Shown: positions 36,840 through 46,521, numbered from the stretch's first letter. The stretch is 64,000 nucleotides of DNA from Berkiella sp963803015 (GCA_963803015.1 CAWDKV010000011.1:186001-250000), one strand, 5' to 3'. The notes: generated from the sequence alone by a model not told the origin. Translations and numbers: made by a program.

Positions 36840-37938
36840 GTGGAAACTGCACCCTTGACTGCGCAGCTAAAAGATCTTTGGGAAAGGCTAGAAGCTCTTA
36901 GGGGGTATCTTTGACTTTGAGTTCAAAAAAGAACGTCTTGAAGAAGTGGTGGCTATGCTTGAAGATCCGGGGATTTGGAACAAGCCTGAGGAAGCTCAGT
37001 TATTAGGCAAAGAGCGCGTTCAACTAGAAAAAACAGTAAAATCATTAACTGAACTCGGTCGTACCCTAGAAGAATCAACAGATTTATTAGAAATTGTCAA
37101 AGAAGAGAATGATACAGAAGCCTTTATAGAGCTACAAAAACAAGCAAACGAATTAAAACAAGAGATAGAAGCGCTTGAATTTAGGCGTATGTTTAGAGGT
37201 GAGCTCGATAGCCATGAGGCCTTTCTTGATATTCAAGCAGGCTCAGGAGGTACAGAAGCGCAAGATTGGGCCGAGATGTTGTTGCGTATGTATTTAAGAT
37301 GGGGGGAACGCAAGGGTTTTACCATGCATTTGCTAGAAGCTTCAGCTGGGGAAGTCGCAGGTATTAAAAGCGCAACCATCAAAGTAGAAGGGGAATATGC
37401 TTATGGTTGGCTGAGAACGGAGAGTGGTGTGCACCGCTTAGTGCGAAAATCCCCTTTTGATTCTGGCAATCGGCGCCATACTTCTTTTGCTGCTGTTTTT
37501 GTTTCGCCAGTTGTGGATGAGAACATCGATATTACGATTAATCCAGCCGATTTAAGAGTGGATACTTATCGTGCCAGTGGCGCGGGTGGGCAGCATGTGA
37601 ATCGTACTGATTCTGCTGTACGGATAACCCATTTACCTTCCGGCATTGTGGTCCAATGCCAAAGTGATAGATCACAGCATAGAAATAGAGCGCAAGCCAT
37701 GGATCAATTACGTGGTAAGCTTTATGAAATGGAGATCCGGCAAAGACAAGCGGAGCAAACCGCCTTAGAAGAAAGCAAAACGGAGATAGGATGGGGAAAT
37801 CAGATCCGTTCTTATGTGCTAGATGATTCACGAATAAAAGATTTAAGAACCGGTGTAGAGACATCAAATACGCAAGGCGTATTAGATGGAAACTTATTGG
37901 ATATGTTTTTAACAGCAAGTTTGAAGAGTGAAAAGTAA
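36840..37938 (+). CDS. prfB: Peptide chain release factor 2, with programmed +1 frameshift
   Basis: The gene starts at GTG 36840 (ribosome site GGAG upstream), runs 24 codons to an in-frame TGA at 36912-36914, and continues in the +1 frame from 36913. The joined product is 365 aa, as in E. coli RF2. It holds the SPF motif that reads UGA/UAA (RKSPFDSG) and the GGQ catalytic motif (SGAGGQHVN). RF2 controls its own synthesis: when it is scarce, ribosomes slip past the UGA. The break is normal regulation, not a defect. Its stop overlaps the lysS start (TAATG). Confidence 0.97.
36900..36915 (+). promoter_or_regulatory. RF2 autoregulatory +1 frameshift site
   Basis: The sequence AGGGGGTATCTTTGAC is the same as the E. 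coli site: a Shine-Dalgarno-like AGGGGG, three bases, then the slippery CTT and the weak stop context TGAC. The internal SD pushes the ribosome forward by one base during the pause at UGA. Confidence 0.96.
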
Positions 37939-39443
37939 TGACAGAAGAAGCCATAATTGTAGAAGATACGAATGAGCAAATAGTGCAACGAAGGCAAAAA
38001 TTGCAAGCTTTGCGTGCGAAGGGACAAGCCTATCCAAATGATTTTAAAAGAGAACATTTGGCAGAAAATGTTCATGCTGAATATGCTGATTTGTCTACGG
38101 AAGAGTTAGAGGCGAAAAATATTTCGGTGAAGATGGCCGGCCGGATGATGACACGAAGACATATGGGCAAAGCAAGTTTTTTTCATATTCAAGATATGAC
38201 CCATAAAATGCAAGTCTATGTGCGCTTGGAAGACATTGGTGCAGCAGAATATGAAGAATTTAAGCACTGGGATTTGGGCGATATTATTGGTTTAGAAGGC
38301 ACTTTATTTAAGACCAAAACAGGTGAGCTCTCCGTCAAAGCGAAAAAAGTGCGGATTTTAACCAAAGCCCTGCGTCCATTACCTGAAAAATATCATGGTT
38401 TGACCGATCAAGAAACCAGATATCGTCAACGTTATTTAGATTTAATTGTGAACGAAGAAGTCAGAAAGACTTTCAAAATTCGTTCACAAGTGATTCAAAC
38501 CATCAGAGAATTTTTAACTGATCGCACTTTCATGGAAGTAGAAACACCCATGATGCATACCATCCCAGGGGGAGCTAGCGCCAAACCTTTTGTAACTCAC
38601 CATAATGCCTTAGATATGCAGATGTATTTACGTATCGCACCAGAGCTTTATTTAAAACGGTTGGTCGTGGGTGGTTTTGAGCGGGTTTTTGAAATTAATC
38701 GCAATTTTAGAAACGAAGGGGTATCCACCAGACATAACCCTGAATTTACGATGCTTGAATTTTACCAAGCTTATGCCACGTATCATGAGTTGATGGATTT
38801 AACAGAAGAGATGCTGAGACATTTAGCGCTCAAAATTAAAGGTAGCACCGTCATTCATTATCAAGGTGAGGATTTTGATTTAGGCAAACCTTTTGCCAGG
38901 ATGACCGTTAAAGAATCTATTCTTCATTTCAACCCAAGCCTTAAAGCTGCAGATTTAGACGATATGCTAGTAGTTAAAAATTATGCAGAGGCTTTGAAAA
39001 TTCAAATTAAACCAGAGTATGGCCTTGGCAAATGTCAAATAGAGATTTTTGAAAAAACGGTGGAGTCCAATTTAAAACCCCCCACTTTTATTACAGAATA
39101 TCCTTTAGAAGTCTCACCCTTAGCCAGAGCGAAAGCTGATGCGCCTGAAGTGACAGATAGGTTTGAATTTTTCGTAGGCGGCAGAGAAATTGCCAATGGC
39201 TTCTCAGAGCTCAACGATCCAGAAGATCAAGCCAATCGCTTCAAGCATCAAGTAGAGCAATTGGAAGCGGGCGATGATGAGGCTATGCATTATGACGAAG
39301 ACTATATCATCGCTTTAGAGCATGGTTTAGCGCCTACTGCAGGAGAGGGGATAGGCATTGATAGACTAGTGATGCTATTTACCGATTCACCCTCTATCCG
39401 TGATGTGATTTTATTTCCGCATATGCGTACAGTGACAAAGTAA
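37938..39443 (+). CDS. lysS: Lysyl-tRNA synthetase, class II
   Basis: The 501-aa class II enzyme charges tRNA-Lys. It has an N-terminal OB-fold anticodon domain (about 55-150), motif 2 in FRNEGVSTRHNPEFTMLE and motif 3 in GIGIDRLVMLFTDS. Length matches E. coli LysS (505 aa). It is translationally coupled to prfB and is followed by a clear terminator. Confidence 0.97.
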   Translation: MTEEAIIVEDTNEQIVQRRQKLQALRAKGQAYPNDFKREHLAENVHAEYADLSTEELEAKNISVKMAGRMMTRRHMGKASFFHIQDMTHKMQVYVRLEDIGAAEYEEFKHWDLGDIIGLEGTLFKTKTGELSVKAKKVRILTKALRPLPEKYHGLTDQETRYRQRYLDLIVNEEVRKTFKIRSQVIQTIREFLTDRTFMEVETPMMHTIPGGASAKPFVTHHNALDMQMYLRIAPELYLKRLVVGGFERVFEINRNFRNEGVSTRHNPEFTMLEFYQAYATYHELMDLTEEMLRHLALKIKGSTVIHYQGEDFDLGKPFARMTVKESILHFNPSLKAADLDDMLVVKNYAEALKIQIKPEYGLGKCQIEIFEKTVESNLKPPTFITEYPLEVSPLARAKADAPEVTDRFEFFVGGREIANGFSELNDPEDQANRFKHQVEQLEAGDDEAMHYDEDYIIALEHGLAPTAGEGIGIDRLVMLFTDSPSIRDVILFPHMRTVTK

Positions 39444-39450
39444 TGACTTT

Positions 39451-39478
39451 GCCCTCTTTTTTTAAAGGGGGCTTTTTT
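39451..39478 (+). terminator. Intrinsic terminator after lysS
   Basis: GCCCTCTTT (39451-39459) pairs with AAAGGGGGC (39464-39472), with one G-T pair and a 4-base loop, followed at once by six Ts (39473-39478). This is a textbook rho-independent terminator closing the recJ-prfB-lysS unit. Confidence 0.88.
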
Positions 39479-39593
39479 ACCAGTATATTATTCTGCATGT
39501 ATGTACTCTTTTTAGATCTTCTTGACACTAAAGATAAGCCACTGATAAAGTAATTGAATGACTTAGATGGTATTTTCACCCAAGGATGTATTT

Positions 39594-39926
39594 ATGACTC
39601 ATAATAATGGCCCATTGAGCAGCGAAGATCTTTTTGCAGAATTTACGCCAAATGAAAAAATCAATTTTGCAAAAATTTTCGCGGCGCAAAGAGCGGGTGA
39701 TACCAAAAAAGTGGTGTCGTTAAAGAAAAAATTAACGCCATCTGAAGAAGATAAATATGCACTCTATGAGCGTGCTAGCTATCAAGTGATGCAGTCATCA
39801 TTAACTGAAGGCTCCAAAACAATAGTTCCTCATCATAACTTGAAAAAAACACAAAAGACATCTAGTGAACAAGATGTGACTGAAGATCCAAAAAAACAAA
39901 ACAAAGGTGGTTGTAATATTATGTGA
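39594..39926 (+). CDS. Small protein ending in a CaaX prenylation box
   Basis: The 110-aa product starts at ATG 39594, with AAGGA seven bases upstream; an in-frame extension to 39567 has no ribosome site. The body is charged and probably helical (SSEDLFAEFTPNEKINFAKIF). The C-terminal 35 residues are Lys/Thr/Ser-rich and end NKGGCNIM. CNIM fits a eukaryotic CaaX box; Met in the last place is preferred by farnesyltransferase, and the basic run before it is typical of membrane-targeted small GTPases. Bacteria have no such enzyme, so a role inside a eukaryotic host is inferred. The family is not recognised. Confidence 0.75.
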   Translation: MTHNNGPLSSEDLFAEFTPNEKINFAKIFAAQRAGDTKKVVSLKKKLTPSEEDKYALYERASYQVMQSSLTEGSKTIVPHHNLKKTQKTSSEQDVTEDPKKQNKGGCNIM

Positions 39927-40072
39927 GGTTTTCACTTACGGATGATTCTTCCCACCTTTCCAGCAGCCTCGTATCTACACACTCTTCTTAAATAACAACA
40001 AATACTCTGCGTTTATTTTCATTATAAGTTATTCTAATAATAGGTAATTGCATTTTAAAACGAAGTGAGTAT

Positions 40073-40435
40073 ATGCACCCTTATAAAGAAGCTGTAGCAA
40101 AAGATATTTTAAATATTGTTCAAAAGACATGTAGTGATGTGCTGTGTCCAACAGAAGTGAAGACAAATGATCCAGTACAGTGGGCTTTGAATTTAAATTT
40201 TGAAGAAGCAAATATTGTTTTGAAAAAAATAGTAAATGCTATGCCTGACAGTTTTTTTATTCATGAATCCCCACTGCTAGAAGAAAATTTAAGGCAGCTA
40301 GTAGCTAAAGAATATATTCTTTTTCAAACGCAAGAAAATATTAAAGATAAACGTTATTCAGATTTTCTTATGCGTTTTATTTATGAAATCATTGAAGAAG
40401 TGAATCAGAAAGTATTTGACGGTAATGGATATTAG
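40073..40435 (+). CDS. Unknown 120-aa protein
   Basis: No family is recognised. The product is acidic and predicted helical, with two Cys near residues 20 and 25 (KTCSDVLCP). There is no signal peptide. It starts 17 bp before the next gene on the same strand and after a 146-bp gap following the CaaX gene, so it could act with the 641-aa protein, for instance as a small secretion chaperone. That idea rests on size, acidity and position alone. Confidence 0.65.
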   Translation: MHPYKEAVAKDILNIVQKTCSDVLCPTEVKTNDPVQWALNLNFEEANIVLKKIVNAMPDSFFIHESPLLEENLRQLVAKEYILFQTQENIKDKRYSDFLMRFIYEIIEEVNQKVFDGNGY

Positions 40436-40452
40436 AAGTTATTGAGGTTTTT

Positions 40453-42378
40453 ATGCCAGCACCATCAAGAGAGATGATTGTAGCAGAACTTAACCGAGTT
40501 GAAAGAGACCCTGGATATGCTCAGAGTATTTCTCAATTTAATGTCAGCCAGCAATATGCAATTTCTTTATTAGCTTTCTCTAATGTCATGACAAATCCAC
40601 CACCACTCCCTAAAGAACTAGAAAAGTTTCTACAACATTTTTTAGAAAATGCTTTAGGTAACATGGACTTAAATAACAACATTGATATTGTGGCAAGTCA
40701 AGCAAAACTACAAGAAGCAGGGATGAATCCTGATGCAATCTGGGCTTTAAAATACTTTACTTATAAAACAAGGCATTCCTCTGAATTTGATGAAGTGGCA
40801 CCTAAAATGAGAGAAGTGAATAACGCTCTGCAAGCCGATACACCATTACCTATTGAGAGAAGATTAACTTTGAGAGAAGTTGGACTCGTGTTCGAGATGG
40901 CTAAAACGCATGATTTTCTGGATAGCTTAAATCGGGCGGGATTGCTAGAAAGGAACGAGAGATTAACAAAACTATTCCAGGACTCACAAGTTGCAAAAAG
41001 TTTTGTCACAAAGCTAGAAAGTGACTATAAAGCTTCGATGCAATTGGCACCAGGAAGCGTTGCTTTTGATAATAGTAAAAAGAAAACAGATGTTAAAGTG
41101 GAATCGATGAGCTTTTATGAGAATCTGGTTGATAAAGTTGTTACAAAACATGGGCACGTTTCAAAGGTTTATCTTGGCGCTCCTAGTGTCACAAAAAGTG
41201 CTGCTCCTCCTAGTGCAGCAGCAAGCGCCGCGGCGAGTGCAGCAACAAGCGATGTCGCAAGTGCTGCAACAAAAGCAGATGAGGTTAAAATATCACATTT
41301 AAACCCAGGGTACGAAAGTCGTCCATTTGATATGAGTGAATTTTTGTATGCAGATATGTATAAAATTAATCTGGCAAGTCTCATTTCCCCAGCAGATCAG
41401 AAACTCCTTGAGAAAACATTTCCAGAAGGTTGGTTAAAGGAATTAAATGGTCAATATAAAGAGGTTGAACGGTCTTTGCATGATAGAGAAGTCAGAAGCT
41501 TTCGTAGTTTGAGAGCAGCAGATGATACTCAAAAAACGAAAGCAGGGTTAATGTCACTTACAGCAAAAATGGGTTATAAGAAACTGGGGAAAACTGATTT
41601 TTCCGATACACATTCTAAAATGTTTTCTGACTATTATAGAACGAATGATTGTGAAATGTTATGCTCTGAATTTGTCGCGAAGACAACTATAGCAACTTTA
41701 ACGGAATTAAATCAACGGTTAAAAAGAGAGCATGGGCTTGATCACGATATAATTAAAATTCCGATTGGATCTCATGAAAATTTAGAAGTGATGCACCCAG
41801 ATAGATTTTTAGATGTATTAAAAAGTAAGGGGTGTGTAGAGAGAGTAGGTGGTCCCTATGCGATTAGTAGACTGATTAAAAAGGATTCATTTGAATTACC
41901 CAACCCACCAGCAGATCCTGTAGAAACATCCTCATCATCATTAGCTGCGACTACTACAGTAAGCACTTCAGATCCATCTTTGAAGATTGTCAAAGCTATT
42001 AAACTGGATTCTCATGTTGAGCCTGAAATCTTAAGGGTAGCGACTACAGAAAGAGCACCTTCTCCTATACCGGTAAAAGTGACTGCAAATTCATCATTAA
42101 CTGTGTTTGCAGAACAAATGCATAATAGGCAAAAAGAAGCTAAAGCTGGAGCGCAATCACAAGTAACAGTCGCAAAATCACCTGAAGAACCAACTATTAG
42201 CGCAAAAAGCAAGCAAGATATTTCTTCTCAGCATCAGTCAGCAGTCGATGTGCCAGTAGTCCCACCACTACTTTATGCTGCAAAAGTTAAAATACCTGAA
42301 TCTAAATCAGCGACTGTAAGTGCTGAAAAAACAGTTGATCCCACCCCTCCGCGCTCAAGAGCAAAGAATAGGAATTAA
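40453..42378 (+). CDS. Unknown 641-aa protein, possible permuted papain-like enzyme
   Basis: The N-terminal 210 residues are helical. An Ala-rich, low-complexity linker spans about 250-277 (SAAASAAASAATSDV). The segment from 300 to 475 includes EMLCSEFVAKTT near residue 400. A C-S-E-[FL]-V motif on a helix start is the catalytic cysteine pattern of permuted NlpC/P60 and YiiX-type papain-fold enzymes, in which His comes before Cys; DTHSKMF about 20 residues earlier has a possible partner. The tail from 480 is Ser/Thr/Pro-rich and ends PPRSRAKNRN. No signal peptide. The enzyme assignment is tentative. Confidence 0.72.
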   Translation: MPAPSREMIVAELNRVERDPGYAQSISQFNVSQQYAISLLAFSNVMTNPPPLPKELEKFLQHFLENALGNMDLNNNIDIVASQAKLQEAGMNPDAIWALKYFTYKTRHSSEFDEVAPKMREVNNALQADTPLPIERRLTLREVGLVFEMAKTHDFLDSLNRAGLLERNERLTKLFQDSQVAKSFVTKLESDYKASMQLAPGSVAFDNSKKKTDVKVESMSFYENLVDKVVTKHGHVSKVYLGAPSVTKSAAPPSAAASAAASAATSDVASAATKADEVKISHLNPGYESRPFDMSEFLYADMYKINLASLISPADQKLLEKTFPEGWLKELNGQYKEVERSLHDREVRSFRSLRAADDTQKTKAGLMSLTAKMGYKKLGKTDFSDTHSKMFSDYYRTNDCEMLCSEFVAKTTIATLTELNQRLKREHGLDHDIIKIPIGSHENLEVMHPDRFLDVLKSKGCVERVGGPYAISRLIKKDSFELPNPPADPVETSSSSLAATTTVSTSDPSLKIVKAIKLDSHVEPEILRVATTERAPSPIPVKVTANSSLTVFAEQMHNRQKEAKAGAQSQVTVAKSPEEPTISAKSKQDISSQHQSAVDVPVVPPLLYAAKVKIPESKSATVSAEKTVDPTPPRSRAKNRN

Positions 42379-42379
42379 T

Positions 42380-43324
42380 CTAATTCAAGTCTTTGACAGA
42401 AAGTCTAGGCCCTTTGGGTGTAGAGAGCATGAGATCTTCATGCGATAACTGATTATCGAGAATAGCTAAGAGTTCGCAACCCGTCTCAGTTTGGCAAATA
42501 GAGACTACATTTCCAAAACTATCATTTTCTGAAGAGGAAGCCTCCAGAATAGGATCACCTGGTTTGGGTAATTTATCAGATGTCTCACAATGCAATCGAT
42601 ATAAGCCTTTTTTAATTTTTCCCTTATAGTGCATGCGAGCGATAATTTCTTGACCTAAATAGCAGCCTTTTTTGAAATGAATCGCGCCAAGCGCTACTAG
42701 ATTAAGATGATGCGGCAAAAATTGATCTTGGGTTTCAGGATAAATGGCGGGGATCCCCGCTTGAATATCACATTCATCCCAGAGATTGGGTGAGGCCTCG
42801 ACGCATGTTGGCATGATTTTGTTTTTAAGATCATCAATTGCAGATGTGGGACCTATTATCTCAAAGCGCGCCGTTTCTCCAGCTAATCTGCATATTTGAA
42901 GTGTGGCTTTATTAAAATCAACATTTTCACATTGATTGACATCAAGGCGTATAGTTTTTTGAAAAATATCTTGCAATAAAAGCGGTACTTTTTCACCAAC
43001 AAGCCCTAGAGAAGAAAATGATGGGGATAAATTGTTTATCTCAACTTTTGAAAAAATCGCATACTGTTTTAAATCTTTTGTCAGGGAGTCCACCATAGAG
43101 GAGGGCAGTCGAATAATATATTGCGGGCTCTCAGGATGTGGCAGTAGTGATAATCTAAATAAAGCGCGTACGCGTCCTTGTAGGTTACAACGCGCTGCGA
43201 GAGTGCTCTGTGTTGCACTTACTTCTTCTAAGTGGCAGGTGAGCTGGCCTTGAAGAAAGCTTTTAGAATCGCTACCGGTGATACCAATCAGGCCAGCATT
43301 TGTTAAATTGATAAGAGTATTCAT
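42380..43324 (-). CDS. ygfZ: Folate-binding Fe-S maintenance protein YgfZ
   Basis: The 314-aa protein belongs to the GcvT-like YgfZ/IBA57 family, which uses tetrahydrofolate in the upkeep of certain Fe-S enzymes such as MiaB. The defining motif K-G-C-Y-L-G-Q-E (HFKKGCYLGQEI) is present near residue 215. In E. coli ygfZ lies next to sdhE and ygfX; here those genes are 3 kb away, past two inserted unknown genes. It converges on the 641-aa gene with one base between stops. Confidence 0.93.
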   Translation of the reverse strand: MNTLINLTNAGLIGITGSDSKSFLQGQLTCHLEEVSATQSTLAARCNLQGRVRALFRLSLLPHPESPQYIIRLPSSMVDSLTKDLKQYAIFSKVEINNLSPSFSSLGLVGEKVPLLLQDIFQKTIRLDVNQCENVDFNKATLQICRLAGETARFEIIGPTSAIDDLKNKIMPTCVEASPNLWDECDIQAGIPAIYPETQDQFLPHHLNLVALGAIHFKKGCYLGQEIIARMHYKGKIKKGLYRLHCETSDKLPKPGDPILEASSSENDSFGNVVSICQTETGCELLAILDNQLSHEDLMLSTPKGPRLSVKDLN

Positions 43325-43456
43325 AGCTTTATATGTAAATAATAGGGTTAAGTATTAGAGAAACAGTTTAGGCGGATAGAGGGGCTTTTGGCAAGAATGA
43401 ATCTCATTTATATAAGAAAATTAGCTAACTTAATAAAGCCTTCCCTGGCTCATATT

Positions 43457-44863
43457 TTAAACGCTTGCTCGCAATAATTTCCTTCCTGATAAAGTCGAGG
43501 GTTGAGAATTTGCTGGAGTCACCAGAGGTTCCTCGAGTATGGGCGTAGCAGAGAGTACGGGCGCATTGGCTGGCATAGGCGTATCGGCAGGCATAGGCGC
43601 ATCGGGAGCCGCCACAGCAGGTTCCAGCGTTACGGATAGTGCATCTGCTAATAAAACATAAGCTTGTCTTATCTTTTGAATTTGAGTTTCGTTCAAATTA
43701 GACCCAAGTTGATGAAACGACTTGTATCGCCAATGAAGAAGTTTATCTCGCGTTTGCAGAGGTGACAAAACTTGTCTTTCAGTCAAAGGAGCTAGAGGCT
43801 TGTCTAGGGTTAAGTCATCCTTGAAGTCTACTTGTTTATACCTAATACCAATCCCCCAGAAATAGTTCTGAGAAGCCACTCCTCCAACAAATGTACTTGC
43901 AGCTGCAAAAAAACCTACAAAACCAGCCAACAAATAGTGAGCAGCAGTGAGTAGTGTTGCAAAGACCGCAGATGTTGCAGCAGGCCAAGCAAGAGACATC
44001 ATTTCATAAGCTGCGCCCATACCGATACTTGCAGCAGCAAGTAGCAGTACACCCAGGAGTAAGCTTGTTTTTATAAGTTTCTTTGCGCTAATCGGTTTTC
44101 CATTTGAGTAGATCCTACTGTTCATTTCTTGCATTAAAGTTTCAGTGAGATCGAAAGTAAAAAATTCCTTTCCACACCACTGAGCTAAAAAAACGCCTAG
44201 AACAGCAAGAGGAACGTAAACAGAACTTGTAACCGGAATAATCAATAAGGCAGCAGTAATGGTCAAAAGAAAAGCTGCACGTTGAGCAATATAATGAAGC
44301 AGTCTTTCGTAGAAGGAGGTTTTGTCGCGCGGATTCAATAAGGTTACACTAACGTCACGTGCCGCCCCTATTTTATAGCCTGTTTTTGCGAGGTTTCTTA
44401 AATAATCTGCAGCTATTTGATATTTAGATTCAATTGGTGGCAGAGATAAGCCTTTTTGCATAAGGTTATTATATTCTTCTTCGATAACTTTTCTAATGCT
44501 TATCGATTTCGGATTATCATCTGACCAAGCTATAGGTAACAATGCTAATTCGAATGACGTTTTCTCTGTCCCATCGGCTTTTTTCAAAGAGATGTAAGGA
44601 GGTTTTTTTCCACTTTTTTCGACCTCAGAATCATTCTTTTCCATTTGACAGCGTAAATAATTCATTTCCGCGATTTCATAGAGGTCTGGCGAAAAACTCC
44701 CAATGACAGCGCCGTCTTTTAAAATGGGCAGGATCCCTATCGTTTTTTTGCGGGTGGAAGGAGGTGCTTCTTTTAGACTGGCATGCGATTTCCACCAATC
44801 ATGCAACATCTCATATAAATCACTAGGGATTTCCGATAAATCATTTTTTAACCATTTGAACAT
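43457..44863 (-). CDS. Unknown 468-aa membrane protein with Pro/Ala repeat tail
   Basis: The ATG at 44863 (MFKWLKNDLSEIP) is fixed by a GAGGAGG ribosome site five bases upstream. The first 190 residues are cytosolic-like. Hydrophobic segments follow at about 195-230 and 270-345, in pairs separated by short turns, so two membrane hairpins are likely. The tail from 405 contains imperfect repeats (APDAPMPADTPMPANAP), then ends basic (SGRKLLRASV). No family is recognised. The hairpin pairs resemble those of inclusion- or vacuole-membrane effectors, but no homology was seen. Confidence 0.75.
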   Translation of the reverse strand: MFKWLKNDLSEIPSDLYEMLHDWWKSHASLKEAPPSTRKKTIGILPILKDGAVIGSFSPDLYEIAEMNYLRCQMEKNDSEVEKSGKKPPYISLKKADGTEKTSFELALLPIAWSDDNPKSISIRKVIEEEYNNLMQKGLSLPPIESKYQIAADYLRNLAKTGYKIGAARDVSVTLLNPRDKTSFYERLLHYIAQRAAFLLTITAALLIIPVTSSVYVPLAVLGVFLAQWCGKEFFTFDLTETLMQEMNSRIYSNGKPISAKKLIKTSLLLGVLLLAAASIGMGAAYEMMSLAWPAATSAVFATLLTAAHYLLAGFVGFFAAASTFVGGVASQNYFWGIGIRYKQVDFKDDLTLDKPLAPLTERQVLSPLQTRDKLLHWRYKSFHQLGSNLNETQIQKIRQAYVLLADALSVTLEPAVAAPDAPMPADTPMPANAPVLSATPILEEPLVTPANSQPSTLSGRKLLRASV

Positions 44864-45159
44864 CTGAACCTCCTCAGAATGCATCAACAAGTAGAGCATT
44901 CAAAAATCATTCTATGGTAAAAATAATCATTTGAAAATAGAAATGCTGAAATGGCTAATAAAATAGGCTCATTTCATTCTAGGAGAGAATTATTTTTCGT
45001 CCTATTTTAATATGACTTATTGAAAGTTTAGAAGGCTAACTCTTGGATTTGACGCTAAAATTTCAGTGTAATTCCACGTGAAGTAATTGCAAGAAATGAA
45101 CCAATCAAAGATTTCTATTGTCGCAGTAAGTAAATAGCATTTTAAATGAGGAGAAGGTG

Positions 45160-45822
45160 ATGAAAAGTGGATCAGATGATGAGCTCAGAAGAGTGAGAGA
45201 GGAACAAAAAGAGATTAATCGTGAAATGATGCAATTACAACAAAAAATAGGTCCAATTCAACAGCATTTAAAAAAAATTGAGAATGAGTTAATCCCTTTT
45301 CATGGCGCTCTTATGATTGATCCCAATCTTAAAAACGCTAACGCAATAAAAATAAGAGATGAATTGTCACAATCACGTCAAAAGTTAAATATGGAGCTAA
45401 CGGTTATTGAGCAGAGATTACAGGCCTTACATCAAAGAGGCATAGAATTAGATAAGACAAAAGAACGTTTGAAAATAGAACAAACACGAAACAAGATCGA
45501 ACCATTAGTGTTGTCTAAATTAGCAGAGATAACCCATGTCAAATGGATTGAAGATGAAAATAAATACGGTAAGGGCGTGATTGCTTCAGAGCCTTTCGAT
45601 AACTTGGAAAAAGCAAGACAATTTAAAGATTTGTTTAGTTCTCAGCTTGATCCTGACTCTAGTCTGCAAAAATCTCCTAGGGGTGAATACCATAGAATTT
45701 TTGCAAGTAAAGAGAAGGTTTTGGAAGTCCTGATTGAGCAAGAGCGCGCGGGTGGTCACGCATTAGATATCAGTTATTTGTTTCAAGATTTGGCAGATAA
45801 ACCTCAAGTTGGCCCGAGATGA
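45160..45822 (+). CDS. Unknown 220-aa coiled-coil protein
   Basis: The start at ATG 45160 follows GAGGAGAAGG. Residues 5-110 form a long coiled coil rich in Glu, Gln, Lys and Arg (EEQKEINREMMQLQQKI and similar heptads). A smaller folded part follows, with an aromatic/charged centre (THVKWIEDENKYGKG). No signal peptide or membrane segment. The 296 bp upstream are AT-rich without another gene. Function unknown; coiled coils of this kind occur in effectors and in scaffold proteins. Confidence 0.72.
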   Translation: MKSGSDDELRRVREEQKEINREMMQLQQKIGPIQQHLKKIENELIPFHGALMIDPNLKNANAIKIRDELSQSRQKLNMELTVIEQRLQALHQRGIELDKTKERLKIEQTRNKIEPLVLSKLAEITHVKWIEDENKYGKGVIASEPFDNLEKARQFKDLFSSQLDPDSSLQKSPRGEYHRIFASKEKVLEVLIEQERAGGHALDISYLFQDLADKPQVGPR

Positions 45823-45917
45823 GGTTATGGGTCTTTGAGATAGATTTTAACTGATGGCTAAAACAGATATACTTTCAACTTACTGCAATATAAAAGTTAA
45901 TAAGCTTACATTATATT

Positions 45918-46520
45918 ATGATTGAAAATGTTTGTGCAATATTAAAATTTTGGTTTGGTGAGGATAAAAACAATTTGCTTGCTCATGCTGGCAAATGGTG
46001 GGGTGCCAACCCGGAATTTGACAACGAAATTATCCAGCGCTTTGCGCCGCTTATTCCACTGGCTAGACAAGGCACGCTAGATGCATGGTTGCACCAACCG
46101 CAAAGCTGTTTAGCTTTTATCATTTTAGTTGATCAATTTTCCCGTAATGCTTATCGTCATACACCAAATGCCTTTGCACAAGATGATTTAGCCCTCAAAG
46201 CTTGCGAAATTGGACGTGAGCATAAATTAGACAAAGATCTTAGTCTTATTCAACGTTTATTTTTTTATATGCCACTAGAGCATTCTGAAGAAATTAATCA
46301 TCAAAGATTGTGTTTAGCTTTAATGCAACAACTGGTGCATGAAGCAAGAGAGAGCGCACCGCAATATTTGCAAGCGATGGAAGAAGCGTTTGATTTTGCA
46401 CAAAAACATTACGATATAATTCAAACCTTTGGCCGTTTTCCCCATCGTAATCAGATTTTGCGACGAGAAAGCACGCAATCGGAATTACTCTTTTTAGAAC
46501 AACCGGGTAGTAATTTTTAA
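45918..46520 (+). CDS. DUF924 family protein
   Basis: The 200-aa protein matches DUF924, a TPR-like all-helical family found in bacteria and some eukaryotes. Characteristic stretches are LKFWFGE at the start, FIILVDQFSRNAYR in the middle, FFYMPLEHSE and FGRFPHRNQILRRES near the end. The biochemical role is unknown. It is followed after one base by sdhE. Confidence 0.9.
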   Translation: MIENVCAILKFWFGEDKNNLLAHAGKWWGANPEFDNEIIQRFAPLIPLARQGTLDAWLHQPQSCLAFIILVDQFSRNAYRHTPNAFAQDDLALKACEIGREHKLDKDLSLIQRLFFYMPLEHSEEINHQRLCLALMQQLVHEARESAPQYLQAMEEAFDFAQKHYDIIQTFGRFPHRNQILRRESTQSELLFLEQPGSNF

Positions 46521-46521
46521 T

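Noticed and set aside
36840..36945. Apparent frameshift or pseudogene at the start of prfB
   Set aside because: The in-frame TGA lies in the exact AGGGGGTATCTTTGAC context of the RF2 autoregulatory site and the joined protein has the normal length of 365 aa.
37538..37954. 138-codon open frame antisense to prfB
   Set aside because: It mirrors the conserved GGQ region of RF2; its hydrophobic, His/Leu-rich translation is typical of an antisense shadow.
41205..41280. Alanine-coding repeat tract as a possible CRISPR or tandem-repeat locus
   Set aside because: The repeats are short, imperfect GCA/AGT-type codon runs in frame with the 641-aa protein and no spacer pattern exists.
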